Part shown: positions 42,005-50,900 of the stretch, piece after piece
Numbering within the stretch: the first letter of the stretch is position 1
Layout of the letters: each line of letters opens with the position of its first letter
Origin: Caballeronia terrestris
GTDB lineage: Bacteria > Pseudomonadota > Gammaproteobacteria > Burkholderiales > Burkholderiaceae
Direction: 5' to 3'
Length of the DNA: 56,725 bases
Assembly: GCF_001544515.1 (NCBI RefSeq)
Contig: NZ_FCOL02000037.1
Span: forward strand, 1 to 56,725
Notes under the pieces: generated by a model
Told to the model about the DNA's origin: nothing
The model's input: only the letters and a program-made list of their open reading frames with translations
Databases searched by the model: none
Program-made: the position numbers and the translations under genes

Positions 42005-43645
42005 ATGAAGGCAAACAGCGTGAAGAGATTGACGATTCGACAACGCATCCTGGCGAGCCTCGGCATCATCCTCGCGCTGATGCTCGTGATGGCCGCGCTT
42101 TCCTACGCGATCCTGCGCGGCATCGACCACGATGCGAACAGCCTGCAGGAAGACACGATGCTCGGCACGGCGATCTCCAGCGACCTGCGCGCCGCATGGA
42201 CGGAGAGCTATGCGACGGCCGAGCGGCTCGCCTACATCGACGACGATCCCGAGCAGACGAAGCGCGACACGCAATTGCTCGCGGAGTCGCGCACGTCGAT
42301 CGAGCGTCTGATGGACCGCTACGTGCCGACCATTTTCGACGATCGCGACCGTCAGCTTTTCGAAGACTTCAAACGCCACAGCGTGGTGTACGGCCCCGTG
42401 CTCGACCAGTTCCTGCACGAACGGGCGACCTCGAAAGACGCCGCGACCGCCACCTTCAACACGAAGCTGACGCCGGCATGGGAAGCGGGCCAGAAGGCGG
42501 CGCGTGTGCTCGTCGAGAACAATCAGGTGGCGCATGCGCAGTCGGTTGCAAGCATTCGCGAATCCGTGCGCGAATCGCAGATCATGCTGGCCGTGATCAT
42601 GCTGATCGCCGTTGCAGCGGCTGCGGTGCTCGGCTTCATGCTGCTCAAGTCCGTGACCGTGCCGATGCTGCGTCTCGTCGATGTCGTCGACAAGATGCGT
42701 ACCGGCGACCTCACGCAGCGTCTCGCGCTCGACCGTCGCGACGAGTTCGGCACGCTCGAAGCGGGGTTCAATCGCATGACGGACGAACTGACCGGGCTCG
42801 TCGGCCAGGCGCAGAAGTCGGCGGTGCAGGTGACGACTTCCGTCTCCGAAATCGCCGCGACGGCGCGCGAGCAGCAAGCCACCGCCAGCGAAACAGCCGC
42901 GACGACAACCGAAATCGGTGCGACGTCGCGCGAGATTTTTGCGACCGCGCGTGACCTCGTGCGCACGATGAACGAGGTGTCGGGTGTGGCGGAACAATCG
43001 GCGGCGCTCGCTGGCACGGGGCAGACCGGCCTCACGCGCATGGAAGAAACGATGCGACTCGTGATGGATGCGGCCGGCTCGGTCAACGGCAAGCTCGCAA
43101 TCCTGAACGAGAAGGCGGGCAACATCAATCAGGTCGTCGCCACGATCACGAAGGTCGCCGACCAGACCAACCTCCTGTCGCTGAACGCCGCGATCGAAGC
43201 CGAAAAAGCGGGCGATTATGGACGCGGCTTCGCGGTCGTCGCGACCGAGATCCGGCGTCTCGCGGACCAGACGGCGGTCGCCACGTTCGACATCGAGCAG
43301 ATGGTGAAAGAGATTCAGTCGGCGGTGGCGGCGGGCGTGATGGGCATGGACAAGTTCTCCGAGGAAGTGCGGCGCGGCATGCTCGACGTGCAGCAAGTGG
43401 GCGGCCAGTTGTCGCAGATCATCCATCAGGTGCAGACGCTCGCGCCGCGCTTCGTGATGATCAACGAAGGCATGCAGACGCAGGCGACCGGCGCCGACCA
43501 GATTTCACAGGCGCTCTCGCAACTGTCTGAGGCCGCGCAGCAGACGGCAGAGTCGCTGCGCCAGTCGACGCAGGCCATCGACGATCTCACGCACACCGCG
43601 AACGGGCTGCGCACCGGCGTGTCGCGCTTCAAGGTCGCGGCCTGA
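42005..43645 (+). CDS. wspA: WspA, methyl-accepting surface-sensing receptor
   Basis: This is a 546-residue chemoreceptor that senses surface contact or envelope stress for the Wsp pathway. It has a membrane helix at about 17-37, a helical periplasmic sensor, a second helix at about 187-210 and a HAMP domain. A long cytoplasmic coiled coil ends in the signalling tip NLLSLNAAIEAEKAGDYGRGFAVVA. The Wsp identity comes from the gene order that follows. The ATG at 42005 starts at the charged residues before the first helix. The ribosome site is weak, and an ATG at 41981 is in frame. Confidence 0.9.
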   Translation: MKANSVKRLTIRQRILASLGIILALMLVMAALSYAILRGIDHDANSLQEDTMLGTAISSDLRAAWTESYATAERLAYIDDDPEQTKRDTQLLAESRTSIERLMDRYVPTIFDDRDRQLFEDFKRHSVVYGPVLDQFLHERATSKDAATATFNTKLTPAWEAGQKAARVLVENNQVAHAQSVASIRESVRESQIMLAVIMLIAVAAAAVLGFMLLKSVTVPMLRLVDVVDKMRTGDLTQRLALDRRDEFGTLEAGFNRMTDELTGLVGQAQKSAVQVTTSVSEIAATAREQQATASETAATTTEIGATSREIFATARDLVRTMNEVSGVAEQSAALAGTGQTGLTRMEETMRLVMDAAGSVNGKLAILNEKAGNINQVVATITKVADQTNLLSLNAAIEAEKAGDYGRGFAVVATEIRRLADQTAVATFDIEQMVKEIQSAVAAGVMGMDKFSEEVRRGMLDVQQVGGQLSQIIHQVQTLAPRFVMINEGMQTQATGADQISQALSQLSEAAQQTAESLRQSTQAIDDLTHTANGLRTGVSRFKVAA

Positions 43646-43651
43646 ACGCGG

Positions 43652-44131
43652 GTGAATGAACCGATGCTCTTCGTCCAGTTCTCGCTCGGCTCCGACCGTT
43701 ATCTGCTCGACAGCGCGCAGATGGAACGCATGCTTCCGCTCGCGCCGCTGAAGGCGCTGCCGGGCGCGCCGGACTGGGTCGCCGGCATCATGGATTACGA
43801 AGGGGCGCCGGTGCCCGTCGTCGATCTCAGTGCGCTCGCGCTCGCGCGTGCTTCGCGCGAGCGGCTCTCGACGCGGCTCGCGCTCGTGCGCTATCCGCAG
43901 CGCACGGCGAGCGGCATCGAAGAGCGGCGTCTCGGGCTGCTGCTCGAACAGGCGACGCGCACGATCAAACTCGATGCCGCGAGTTTCCGCGATGCAGGCA
44001 TCGATACGCCGCACGCGCGCTATCTCGGGCCGCTTGCGCACGATGGTCTCGGTCTGCTGCAATGGGTCCGCATCGAACATCTGCTGCCGGACGACGTGCA
44101 GACGCTGCTGTTTGCGGAGCGTGCTACGTGA
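43652..44131 (+). CDS. wspB: WspB, CheW-like coupling protein
   Basis: This is a 159-residue CheW-domain protein that couples the receptor to the WspE kinase. The fold motifs FSLGSDRYLLDSAQMERMLPLAPL and DYEGAPVPVVDLS are clear. A GTG at 43652 lies six bases after the wspA stop. ATG 43664 is an alternative with GGTGAA at a good distance. The stop overlaps the wspC GTG start. Confidence 0.88.
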   Translation: MNEPMLFVQFSLGSDRYLLDSAQMERMLPLAPLKALPGAPDWVAGIMDYEGAPVPVVDLSALALARASRERLSTRLALVRYPQRTASGIEERRLGLLLEQATRTIKLDAASFRDAGIDTPHARYLGPLAHDGLGLLQWVRIEHLLPDDVQTLLFAERAT

Positions 44132-45417
44132 ACCATCCACACGTTCAATACGATCTCGCTCTCACCGAGCGCTTCGTCGCGCTGTTGCACCGGACGATCG
44201 GGCTCGATGCCGAATCGATCGGTTCGGGCGCGATCGTGCGCGCGGTGCGCGAGCGCTTTACGGCATGGCGCGATGCCAACGCTTCGGAAGCCACGCTCGA
44301 CGACTACTGGCACGAAGTCAACGCCGCGCCTGAACAACTGCAGGATTTGATCGAAGCCGTCGTCGTCCCGGAGACATGGTTCTTTCGCGATGCAGAGGCG
44401 TTCGCCGCGCTCGTGCGTCTCGCGCGGCTGCGGCTCCACGATCAGCCGGAAAAGCGCGTGCGCGTGCTGAGCCTGCCGTGCTCGACGGGCGAGGAAGCGT
44501 ATTCGATCGCGATGGCTTTTTGCGATGCGGGCATCGCGCCGGAACGCTTTGCGGTCGAAGCCATCGACGTGAGCGAGCGCGCGCTGGCTAACGCCCGCCG
44601 CGCGCACTACGGACGCAACGCGTTTCGCGGTCATGCGATTGGCTTTCGCGACCGACACTTCGAACGTACGAACGATGGCTGGCGTCTGAACGCGGCTATC
44701 GCAGAGCGCGTGCGCTTCACGCATGCGAACCTGCTGCAGCTCGATCCGCACGCGTTCGAGCGTTTCGACTTCGTGTTTTGCCGCAACGTGCTGATCTATT
44801 TCGATCCCGCGACGCAATCGGCCGCGCTGCGCGTGCTCGACGCCCTGCTCGCCGACGGCGGCATGTTGTTCGTCGGTCCTGCCGAGACGGGCCTCATGAT
44901 GCGCGAAGGGATGCGTTCCGCGAAGATCCCGCTCGCGTTCGCGTTTCTGCGCGCGGAGCCGGAGGTCGCTGTCGTGCCGATCAAACCGCGGGCCGCGCCG
45001 CCAAAGCCGCTTCCGGCGTGGACGGTTCCCGCGCCGCGTCCCGTTACGCCTGCACCGTGGACGATGAAGCAGCCCATCGCTCCGGTCCCGGCTAAACGCG
45101 ACGACGCCAACGCAAGCCTCACCAAAGCACGCGTGCTCGCCGACGCAGGCCAGCTCGATGCCGCCGAAGCCGCCGCACGCGCTTATCTGGAAGGCCACGC
45201 ATCGAGCGCTGACGCCTACTACCTGCTCGGCGTAATCGCCGACGCCCGCGACGACCGCACCGCCTCGCGCAGCCAGTACAAGCGCGCGCTCTATCTCGAT
45301 CCCGCGCATCGCGAGGCGCTCACGCATCTCGCCGCTCTCCTGCAAATCGATGGCGACGCGGCCGGCGCGGGCCTTCTGCTTGCACGCGCCGAGCGGCTCG
45401 AAGCGAGGCCGCGATGA
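44128..45417 (+). CDS. wspC: WspC, CheR-type methyltransferase with TPR tail
   Basis: WspC methylates WspA glutamates to reset sensitivity. The 429 residues contain the CheR fold with S-adenosylmethionine motif LSLPCSTGEEAYS and the FDFVFCRNVLIYFD motif. A Pro/Ala linker follows, then tetratricopeptide-like helices in the last 90 residues (LADAGQLDAAEAAARAYLEG, DAYYLLGVIADARDD). The start is the GTG at 44128, overlapping the wspB stop by four bases. Earlier in-frame starts lie inside wspB. Confidence 0.9.
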   Translation: MNHPHVQYDLALTERFVALLHRTIGLDAESIGSGAIVRAVRERFTAWRDANASEATLDDYWHEVNAAPEQLQDLIEAVVVPETWFFRDAEAFAALVRLARLRLHDQPEKRVRVLSLPCSTGEEAYSIAMAFCDAGIAPERFAVEAIDVSERALANARRAHYGRNAFRGHAIGFRDRHFERTNDGWRLNAAIAERVRFTHANLLQLDPHAFERFDFVFCRNVLIYFDPATQSAALRVLDALLADGGMLFVGPAETGLMMREGMRSAKIPLAFAFLRAEPEVAVVPIKPRAAPPKPLPAWTVPAPRPVTPAPWTMKQPIAPVPAKRDDANASLTKARVLADAGQLDAAEAAARAYLEGHASSADAYYLLGVIADARDDRTASRSQYKRALYLDPAHREALTHLAALLQIDGDAAGAGLLLARAERLEARPR

Positions 45418-46127
45418 ACGATCGTTTAAATACCGCAGTCGATGTCGCCCACATCGACGACTGCTGGAACCGCATCGGCGTACGCGGAGACGGTTCGTGC
45501 TCGAAGCTCGAAGAGTACGTGCATTGCCGCAACTGCCCGGTGCACGATGCCGCCGCCGCGCGCGTGCTCGATCGCGTCGAGGCACGCATCGAAGCACACG
45601 ACTTCGCCAAAACGCCGTCGGCGGCGCAAAGCGCGGAAGCCGTGTCGTATCTCGTGTTCCGCATCGGCGACGAATGGCTCGGCCTGCCGACCGCGATCTT
45701 CCGCCAGGTCGCGCAACTGCGGCCGATCCACTCGCTGCCGCATCGGCGGCATCGCGCGGTGCTGGGCGTCGTGAACGTGCGCGGACGTTTGCTCGTGTGC
45801 GCATCGCTTGCGCGGCTCTTCGGCATCGAAGCGGCGCAACCGCAGGCCGCGAGCCGCGCGTCGAACACGGCTATCGACGCGCGCGAACTGGGACGCTTGC
45901 TCGTCGTCGAAGGGCAGGGCGAAGCGAACGCGGGCCCGATCGTTTTCCCCGTCGATGCCGTCGATGGCGTGCATCGTTTCGCGCGCTCCGCGTTCAAGCC
46001 GGTGCCCGCGACGCTCGCGCATCACGCGGCGTCGCATGCGCGCGCGGTGGTCGCGTTCAAGGGCGTGACGGTCGGCCTGCTCGACGCCGGGCGCCTCCTC
46101 GATACCCTGAACCGGAGCCTCACATGA
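45414..46127 (+). CDS. wspD: WspD, CheW-like coupling protein
   Basis: This 237-residue second coupling protein has a short cysteine-rich N-terminal segment (CWNRIGVRGDGSCSKLEEYV, then HCRNCPVHDA) that is characteristic of WspD. A CheW domain follows, with YLVFRIGDEWLGLPTAIFRQ and HRAVLGVVNVRGRLLVCASL. The clustered cysteines and histidines might bind a metal or respond to redox; that is inference. It overlaps both neighbours by four bases. Confidence 0.9.
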   Translation: MNDRLNTAVDVAHIDDCWNRIGVRGDGSCSKLEEYVHCRNCPVHDAAAARVLDRVEARIEAHDFAKTPSAAQSAEAVSYLVFRIGDEWLGLPTAIFRQVAQLRPIHSLPHRRHRAVLGVVNVRGRLLVCASLARLFGIEAAQPQAASRASNTAIDARELGRLLVVEGQGEANAGPIVFPVDAVDGVHRFARSAFKPVPATLAHHAASHARAVVAFKGVTVGLLDAGRLLDTLNRSLT

Positions 46128-48418
46128 CGAGCGGCGACACCATTCCGCCGTCGCTGATCGAGCTGTTCTGCGAGGAAGCCCGCACGCAGGCGCAGATTCT
46201 GTCGGACGGCCTGCTCGCGCTCGAACGTGCGCCGCGTGAGCCCGTCACGCTTGAGGCGTGCATGCGCGCGGCGCATTCGCTCAAGGGCGCGGCACGCGTG
46301 GTCGGCGTGCCTGTCGGCGTGACGCTCGCGCATGTGATGGAGGATTGCTTCGTCGCGGCGCAGGAAGCGCGCCTGACGCTCGATGCCGGACATATCGACA
46401 TGTTGCTGCGCGGCGTCGATCTGATCGTGCAGATCGGAACGACGCGCGGCGCGGAAGAGGAAGCGCAACTGGAGCGCAATGCCGATGCGTTCGCCGCCGA
46501 GTTGAGCGCGCGGCTGGAAGGAACGGCTGCGCCTGCATCAATGCAGCTGCATGAAGCACCGTTCGATTTGTCGAGCGAACTGACGCTGCCAGTCGTTGCA
46601 GCCCCCGAGCCGGAACTCAACGATGAACCCGCCTACAACGCGCCCGCTGCCGGTCCGCGCATGCTGCGCGTGCGCGCCGACACGCTCGATCGCCTGCTGA
46701 GCCACTCCGGCGAGTCGCTTGTCGAATCGCGCTGGGTGAAACCGTTCGCGCAATCGATGCTGCGTGTGAAGCGCATCCAGCGCGATGCGAACCGTGCGCT
46801 CGAACGCCTGCACGAAACGCTCGCCGACGTCCCCGAATACCAGCAGTTCGACCCGCGCGCACGCGCCGCGCTCGACGAAGCGCGCCAGCTTTCCGCCGAA
46901 GTTCACCGGCATCTCAACGAGCGCCTCGCCGAACTCGAAAACTTCGACCGCCGCTCGACGCATTTGTCGCAACAGCTTTACGACGAAGCACTCGAATGCC
47001 GCATGCGTCCTTTCGTCGATGCCACCGGTGGCTTCGCGCGCATGGTGCGCGACGTCGCGCGTTCGCTTGGCAAGGAAGCGCGGCTCGTGATCGTCGGCGA
47101 ATCGACGCAGGTGGACCGCGACATCCTCGACATGCTCGACGGCCCGCTCGGGCACTTGCTGCGCAACGCCGTCGATCACGGCATCGAGCCGCCGTCGGTG
47201 CGGCGCGCGCTCGGCAAGCCCGCCGAGGGCACGATCACGCTCGAGGCGCGGCACAGCGCGGGGTCGCTCTTCATCAGCGTGTCCGACGACGGCGCGGGAA
47301 TCAACATCGATGCGTTGCGGCGCGTCGTCGTGCAAAAGGCGCTCGCGAGCGAGGCGACGGCGGCGCGCATGTCGGACGTGGAACTGTCCGAGTTCCTCTT
47401 CCTGCCCGGCTTCTCGATGCGCGATACCGTCACGGACGTGTCAGGCCGCGGCGTCGGGCTCGATGCCGTGCAGGACGCAGTGCGGCAAGTGCGCGGCAGC
47501 GTGCGCGTGATCCACGACGCCGCGCAGTCGCACACGGGCACCCGCTTCCTCTTGCAGTTGCCGCTGACGCTTTCGGTGATCCGCAGCCTGATCGTCGAGG
47601 TCGCGGGCGAGCCTTATGGGCTGCCGCTCGCGCACGTCACGCGCACGATGGTGCTGCCCGCGAACGCGATCGACCTGCTCGAAGGCCACCAGCATTTCTC
47701 CTTCGACGGCCGCCGTCTCGGCCTCGTCACGGCGCATCAGGTGCTGCAGGCCGGCACGTTCGACGCCACCGGCGACCAGTTCAACATCGTCGTGATAGGA
47801 CAGGGCGCGGTGAGTTACGGCATCGTCGTGGATCGCTTTCTCGGCGAGCGCATGCTCGTCGTTCAGCCGCTCGACAAGCGCCTCGGCAAGGTGCGCAACA
47901 TCGCGGCGGGCGCGCTGATGGAAAACGGCGACCCGCTCCTGATCGCCGATCTCGATGACTGGCTGCGCTCGGTGGAGAAGCTCGTCGCGGGCGGCGAGAT
48001 CGGGCGCGTGGGCGCGGGCACGGCGCGCACCGAAACGGCGGCGAAGCGCGTGCTCGTCGTCGACGATTCGCTGACCGTGCGCGAGCTGGAAAAGAAGCTG
48101 CTCGTTTCGCGCGGCTACGACGTGACCATCGCGGTCGATGGCATGGACGGCTGGAACGCCGTGCGCGGCGAGCGCTTCGACCTCGTCATCACCGATATCG
48201 ACATGCCGCGCCTCGACGGTATCGAACTCGTGTCCTTGATCCGGCGCGATGCGCAGCTTTCGAATCTGCCGGTGATGATCGTGTCGTACAAGGACCGCGC
48301 GGAGGACCGCCAGCGCGGACTCGACGCGGGCGCCGACTATTACCTCGCGAAAGGGAGCTTTCACGACCAGACGCTGCTCGACGCCGTGCGCGACCTGATC
48401 GGCGAGGCGAAGTCATGA
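46124..48418 (+). CDS. wspE: WspE, hybrid CheA-type histidine kinase
   Basis: This 764-residue kinase phosphorylates WspR and WspF. Its domains in order are an Hpt domain with phospho-accepting H51 (HSLKGAARV), a dimerisation segment and an ATPase domain (LRNAVDHGIEPP, DDGAGIN, GRGVGLDAV). A CheW-like domain and a C-terminal receiver (VLVVDDSLTVRELEK, aspartate in VITDIDMP) follow. The start is the ATGA overlap with wspD. The same frame stays open 774 bases upstream through wspD, but that part is antisense-like coding noise. Confidence 0.93.
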   Translation: MTSGDTIPPSLIELFCEEARTQAQILSDGLLALERAPREPVTLEACMRAAHSLKGAARVVGVPVGVTLAHVMEDCFVAAQEARLTLDAGHIDMLLRGVDLIVQIGTTRGAEEEAQLERNADAFAAELSARLEGTAAPASMQLHEAPFDLSSELTLPVVAAPEPELNDEPAYNAPAAGPRMLRVRADTLDRLLSHSGESLVESRWVKPFAQSMLRVKRIQRDANRALERLHETLADVPEYQQFDPRARAALDEARQLSAEVHRHLNERLAELENFDRRSTHLSQQLYDEALECRMRPFVDATGGFARMVRDVARSLGKEARLVIVGESTQVDRDILDMLDGPLGHLLRNAVDHGIEPPSVRRALGKPAEGTITLEARHSAGSLFISVSDDGAGINIDALRRVVVQKALASEATAARMSDVELSEFLFLPGFSMRDTVTDVSGRGVGLDAVQDAVRQVRGSVRVIHDAAQSHTGTRFLLQLPLTLSVIRSLIVEVAGEPYGLPLAHVTRTMVLPANAIDLLEGHQHFSFDGRRLGLVTAHQVLQAGTFDATGDQFNIVVIGQGAVSYGIVVDRFLGERMLVVQPLDKRLGKVRNIAAGALMENGDPLLIADLDDWLRSVEKLVAGGEIGRVGAGTARTETAAKRVLVVDDSLTVRELEKKLLVSRGYDVTIAVDGMDGWNAVRGERFDLVITDIDMPRLDGIELVSLIRRDAQLSNLPVMIVSYKDRAEDRQRGLDAGADYYLAKGSFHDQTLLDAVRDLIGEAKS

Positions 48419-48440
48419 AGCAAGGCAACAAGGAGCCGCG

Positions 48441-49451
48441 ATGAAAATCGGCATCGTCAACGACGTGTCATTGGCCGTGGAAGCGCTGCGCCGCGCGCTT
48501 GCCGCGCGAGCCGACTTCGAGATCGTGTGGGTCGCGCACGACGGCACGCAGGCCGTGGACTACTGTGTCGCGCAGACGCCCGACGTCGTGCTGATGGACC
48601 TCGTGATGCCGAACCTCGACGGCGTCGAGGCGACGCGCCGCATCATGGCGCGCGCGCCGTGCGCAATTCTCGTCGTGACGGTCGACGTCGGCGCGAACGC
48701 GTGGCGCGTCTACGAGGCGATGGGCGCGGGCGCGCTCGATGCCGTCGATACACCCGCGCTCGCGGGCGCCGACGCGCGGCGCGGCGCGGCGGCGCTGATC
48801 GCGAAGATCGACCAGATCGGCGCGCGGATCGCGGCGGCGAATGGCGCACTCGCGGCGCGCGTTGCTCCGCGCGTGACGAAAGGCAGCGCGCTGGTTGCGA
48901 TCGGCGCGTCGGCGGGCGGCCCTGCCGCGCTCGCGACGCTGCTCGGCGCGCTTCCGGCGGACTTCGCGGCGTCGATCGTGATCGTGCAGCACGTCGACCG
49001 GGCGTTCGCCGAGGGCATGGCGCAATGGCTCGACGCACAAACGAAGCTGCCCGTGCGCATCGCGCGCGAAGGCGACACGCCCGTGCCGGGCACCGTGCTG
49101 CTCGCCGCGACCAACGACCACCTGCATTTCGCCGATGCCACGCGGCTCGGCTACACGGCAGACCCCGTGGACCTGCCGTACCGGCCCTCCGTCGACGTGT
49201 TCTTCCAGAGCATCGTCGAGCGCTGGACGGGGCGCGCGCTCGGCGTGCTGCTCACCGGCATGGGGCGCGACGGCGCGATCGGCTTGAAGACGATGCGCGC
49301 GAAGGGTTATCACACGATTGCGCAAGATGAAGCGACCTGCGCGGTCTACGGCATGCCGAAAGCGGCGGCCGCGCTGAACGCGGCCGTCGAAATCCTGCCG
49401 CTGCCGCGCATCGCGCCCGCCATCACGGCCGCATTCAGAACGGCTGGCTGA
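48441..49451 (+). CDS. wspF: WspF, CheB-type methylesterase
   Basis: WspF removes methyl groups from WspA; its loss in pseudomonads locks the pathway on. The 336 residues have an N-terminal receiver beginning MKIGIVNDVSLAVEALRR (an N-D pair rather than D-D, as in Pseudomonas WspF) with phospho-accepting D53. The esterase domain has triad S157 (GASAGGP), H184 (QHVD) and D278 (GMGRDG). All catalytic residues are present, so the switch should be intact. An AAGGAG-like site precedes the ATG. Confidence 0.93.
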   Translation: MKIGIVNDVSLAVEALRRALAARADFEIVWVAHDGTQAVDYCVAQTPDVVLMDLVMPNLDGVEATRRIMARAPCAILVVTVDVGANAWRVYEAMGAGALDAVDTPALAGADARRGAAALIAKIDQIGARIAAANGALAARVAPRVTKGSALVAIGASAGGPAALATLLGALPADFAASIVIVQHVDRAFAEGMAQWLDAQTKLPVRIAREGDTPVPGTVLLAATNDHLHFADATRLGYTADPVDLPYRPSVDVFFQSIVERWTGRALGVLLTGMGRDGAIGLKTMRAKGYHTIAQDEATCAVYGMPKAAAALNAAVEILPLPRIAPAITAAFRTAG

Positions 49452-49478
49452 CACCATTTATTGACCAAGGACATCTCA

Positions 49479-50642
49479 ATGGAACATCCCAATCCGGATT
49501 CGCTTGCCGAACGCGCCAGACGCGCAGTCGGCGCAGTCGGCGCTGCCGGTGTGACGGGAGCCGCGACGGCCGCAGGAGCGGTTGCCGCGAGCATCGAACG
49601 GGCCAGCGCGCGCTCGCACGCCGACGAGCGCGCGGTCGCCGATCTGCTCGCCGCCGCGCTGAACGCGCCGCCGGCTGCCGAATGCCCGGTGATGGCGCTG
49701 CTCGTCGACGATCAGGCGATCATCGCCGAGGCGCTGCGCCGCGCGCTCGCTGACCAGCCCGACGTCGACCTCCACTACTGCGCGAATCCCGAGGACGCGT
49801 TGCGCGTCGCGCGCGAGACGCGGCCGACCGTGATCCTGCAGGATCTCGTGATGCCGGGCGTCGACGGGCTGACGCTCGTGCGCCAGTATCGCGAGAATCC
49901 GTCGACGCGCGATATCCCGATCATCGTGCTCTCGACGAAGGAAGAGCCACGCATCAAGAGCGCGGCGTTTTCGGCCGGCGCGAACGACTATCTGGTCAAG
50001 CTGCCCGATACGATCGAACTCGTCGCGCGGATTCGCTATCACTCGCGCTCGTATCTGAACCTGCTGCAGCGCGACGAGGCGTATCGTGCGCTCAGGCAGT
50101 CGCAGCAACATTTACTTGCGACCAACCTCGAACTGCAGCGGCTGACGAATTCGGACGGGCTGACGGGGCTTTCGAACCGCCGGCGTCTCGACGACTACGT
50201 CAGCGCGGAATGGCGGCGGGCGATGCGCGACGGGACGTCGATCGGTTTCCTGATGATCGACGTCGACAACTTCAAGTCCTATAACGACACCTACGGCCAC
50301 GTCGCCGGCGACGACGTGCTGAAACTGATCGCGCATGCGATCGAAGCGAGTCTTAACCGGTCGTCGGATCTTGCTGCGCGCTTTGGCGGCGAGGAATTTG
50401 CCGTAGTGCTGCCGGGGACGTCGGTGCCGGGCATGCGGCTTTTGTCTGAAAAAATCCGCATCGCAGTCGAGGCGCTGGGCGTGCCGCACTCGGGCTCGTC
50501 GCACGGGCGCCTGACGGTCAGCATCGGCGGCGTGACGCAGACGCCGCATGGCGAAGACGGTTCGAAACAACTGATCGAAGCCGCCGACGTGGCGCTGTAT
50601 CGGGCGAAGCGCGACGGGCGCAATCGCGTGGTGGTGGGATAG
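49479..50642 (+). CDS. wspR: WspR, receiver-GGDEF diguanylate cyclase
   Basis: WspR makes cyclic di-GMP when phosphorylated by WspE and drives biofilm formation. The receiver has DD77-78 and phospho-accepting D122 (VILQDLVMPGVDG). A helical linker leads to the GGDEF domain with active site GGEEF. An RSSD inhibitory site lies five residues before it, so product feedback is expected. Compared with Pseudomonas WspR it has about 50 extra N-terminal residues, rich in Ala and Gly. The ATG at 49479 has AAGGA at the right distance; a shorter start at M72 has none. Confidence 0.93.
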   Translation: MEHPNPDSLAERARRAVGAVGAAGVTGAATAAGAVAASIERASARSHADERAVADLLAAALNAPPAAECPVMALLVDDQAIIAEALRRALADQPDVDLHYCANPEDALRVARETRPTVILQDLVMPGVDGLTLVRQYRENPSTRDIPIIVLSTKEEPRIKSAAFSAGANDYLVKLPDTIELVARIRYHSRSYLNLLQRDEAYRALRQSQQHLLATNLELQRLTNSDGLTGLSNRRRLDDYVSAEWRRAMRDGTSIGFLMIDVDNFKSYNDTYGHVAGDDVLKLIAHAIEASLNRSSDLAARFGGEEFAVVLPGTSVPGMRLLSEKIRIAVEALGVPHSGSSHGRLTVSIGGVTQTPHGEDGSKQLIEAADVALYRAKRDGRNRVVVG

Positions 50643-50900
50643 CGTTGTCGCGGCCGGCCGACACGCGGGTAAACGACAGGAGAGGCACGACGCCAGGATG
50701 CGGTGCGCCGTTCGCGCAACGAAATAGCAATTCGCATCGATTTCGTGATCGCGGTTGAGGACATTTGCGCGATAAGGCAGATGAAAGCACCTGATCCCTG
50801 GTTCGAAGTTGCGTTTTGCAACCCAGACCTTTTTTGCACCAGTTTGACGTGCATGATTCATCTGGATAATCTTCGCCTTCTGAAGATAGCAGGATCTGTA

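Noticed and set aside
45350..46123. Upstream extension of the wspE frame
   Set aside because: It overlaps all of wspD in another frame. The ATGA overlap at 46124 gives the normal WspE N-terminus.
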